From: Hymenobacter mucosus
Lineage (GTDB): Bacteria > Bacteroidota > Bacteroidia > Cytophagales > Hymenobacteraceae
Direction of reading: 5' to 3'
Length of the DNA: 64,000 nt
Assembly (NCBI RefSeq): GCF_900188255.1
Contig: NZ_FZNS01000001.1
Coordinates: 496,001-560,000, forward strand
A program made the translations under genes and the position numbers. Of this stretch, positions 63,796 to 64,000 are shown piece by piece; position 1 is the stretch's first letter, and the number at the start of each line of letters is the position of its first letter. Below the pieces are notes generated by a model, which was not told where the DNA came from, searched no databases, and was given only the letters and a program-made list of their open reading frames with translations.

Positions 63796-64000
63796 TCACA
63801 TGGTCATTTCTTTGGTCTTGTTCATCATCTGTACGCCATGCACTAGCACAGCACCACCTTTGATGGCGGCGGCTACGTGCACTGCCTCCATCATCTGAGC
63901 CTCATCGGCGCCTTTTTGTAGGGAGTCCGAGGTGTAGGCATCAATGCAGTAGGGACATTGCACGGCGTGCGCCACGGCCAGAGCAATAAGGGCTTTTTCG
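63796..64000 (-). CDS. AhpD-like/carboxymuconolactone decarboxylase-family protein (partial)
   Basis: Incomplete at the window's right edge. The visible 67 codons end in TGA (63798-63796) and have the active-site motif QCPYCIDAYT with a CxxC and the helix QMMEAVHVAAAIKGG, then LVHGVQMMN. This pattern fits the arsenosugar biosynthesis-associated peroxidase-like protein of the carboxymuconolactone decarboxylase family. Its N-terminal half lies beyond the window. Same strand as the rhodanese and DUF2064 genes, so a continuing operon is likely. Confidence 0.78.
   Translation of the reverse strand, partial: EKALIALAVAHAVQCPYCIDAYTSDSLQKGADEAQMMEAVHVAAAIKGGAVLVHGVQMMNKTKEMTM

Noticed and set aside
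1-64000. CRISPR array, insertion sequence, prophage, tRNA or rRNA
   Set aside because: No regularly spaced repeats, transposase or phage motifs, or conserved RNA signatures were seen. Reading by eye could miss a single tRNA.

Overview
The window looks like a chromosomal segment of a Bacteroidota bacterium of the Cytophagales, most likely Hymenobacter or a close relative. The evidence is the high GC content, a PorT homologue beside ubiE, a PorE-like TPR/propeller/OmpA protein (both type IX secretion parts), a DUF5606 protein, a Kdo transferase, and promoter-like TAnnTTTG boxes in place of clear Shine-Dalgarno sites. No rRNA, tRNA, insertion sequence, phage or CRISPR array was recognised.

Layout. 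1-8.5 kb: end of a MarC-like membrane protein, rnhA, a conspicuously AT-rich GT-C-like membrane protein, trmN6, an acyl-CoA synthetase, a saccharopine dehydrogenase family enzyme, cdd and an esterase. 8.5-16.5 kb: an SDR, porT overlapping ubiE, the PorE-like protein, engB, a TonB C-terminal domain protein, a DUF5606 protein and fbp. 16.6-24.2 kb: aspartate kinase, a Fur/PerR regulator followed by a 2-Cys peroxiredoxin, waaA, rsgA, a beta-hydroxyacid dehydrogenase, a fasciclin lipoprotein and ppiB. 24.5-27.4 kb: an unrecognised envelope protein four bases ahead of a radical SAM/SPASM enzyme. 27.6-31.4 kb: a MoxR-like ATPase and a vWA protein separated by a 2H phosphoesterase on the other strand. 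31.5-33.4 kb: a DUF427 protein and two tandem paralogous lipoproteins.

34.5-44.1 kb is a surface-glycan-like region: three GT-C-type membrane proteins (two clear paralogues sharing a 59-bp identical tract), a phytanoyl-CoA dioxygenase-like enzyme, and a minus-strand operon of FemAB/GNAT-like protein, Wzx-like flippase and GT2. 44.3-51.6 kb: corA, a large anchored propeller-like protein, an APC permease, a regulatory-domain protein and a small hydrophilic protein. 51.9-55.0 kb: a co-directional FAD oxidoreductase, a two-TM protein with a natural seven-histidine tail, and a polyferredoxin-like membrane protein, which together look like an unassigned membrane electron-transfer module. 55-64 kb: an alpha/beta hydrolase, an Sm-like two-repeat protein, Bcp, a GT2/GT2/GT-C glycosylation operon, a lipoprotein, and a minus-strand group (CxxC peroxidase-like protein, rhodanese, DUF2064 glycosyltransferase) that fits the edge of an arsenosugar biosynthesis cluster continuing beyond the right end.

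The best candidates for undescribed biology are the radical SAM/envelope protein pair (24.5-27.4 kb) and the FAD/His-tail/Fe-S module (51.9-55.0 kb). Starts were moved inward from the longest reading frame where the family N-terminus or signal peptide indicated it. Functions are inferred from recognised motifs; no database search was run.
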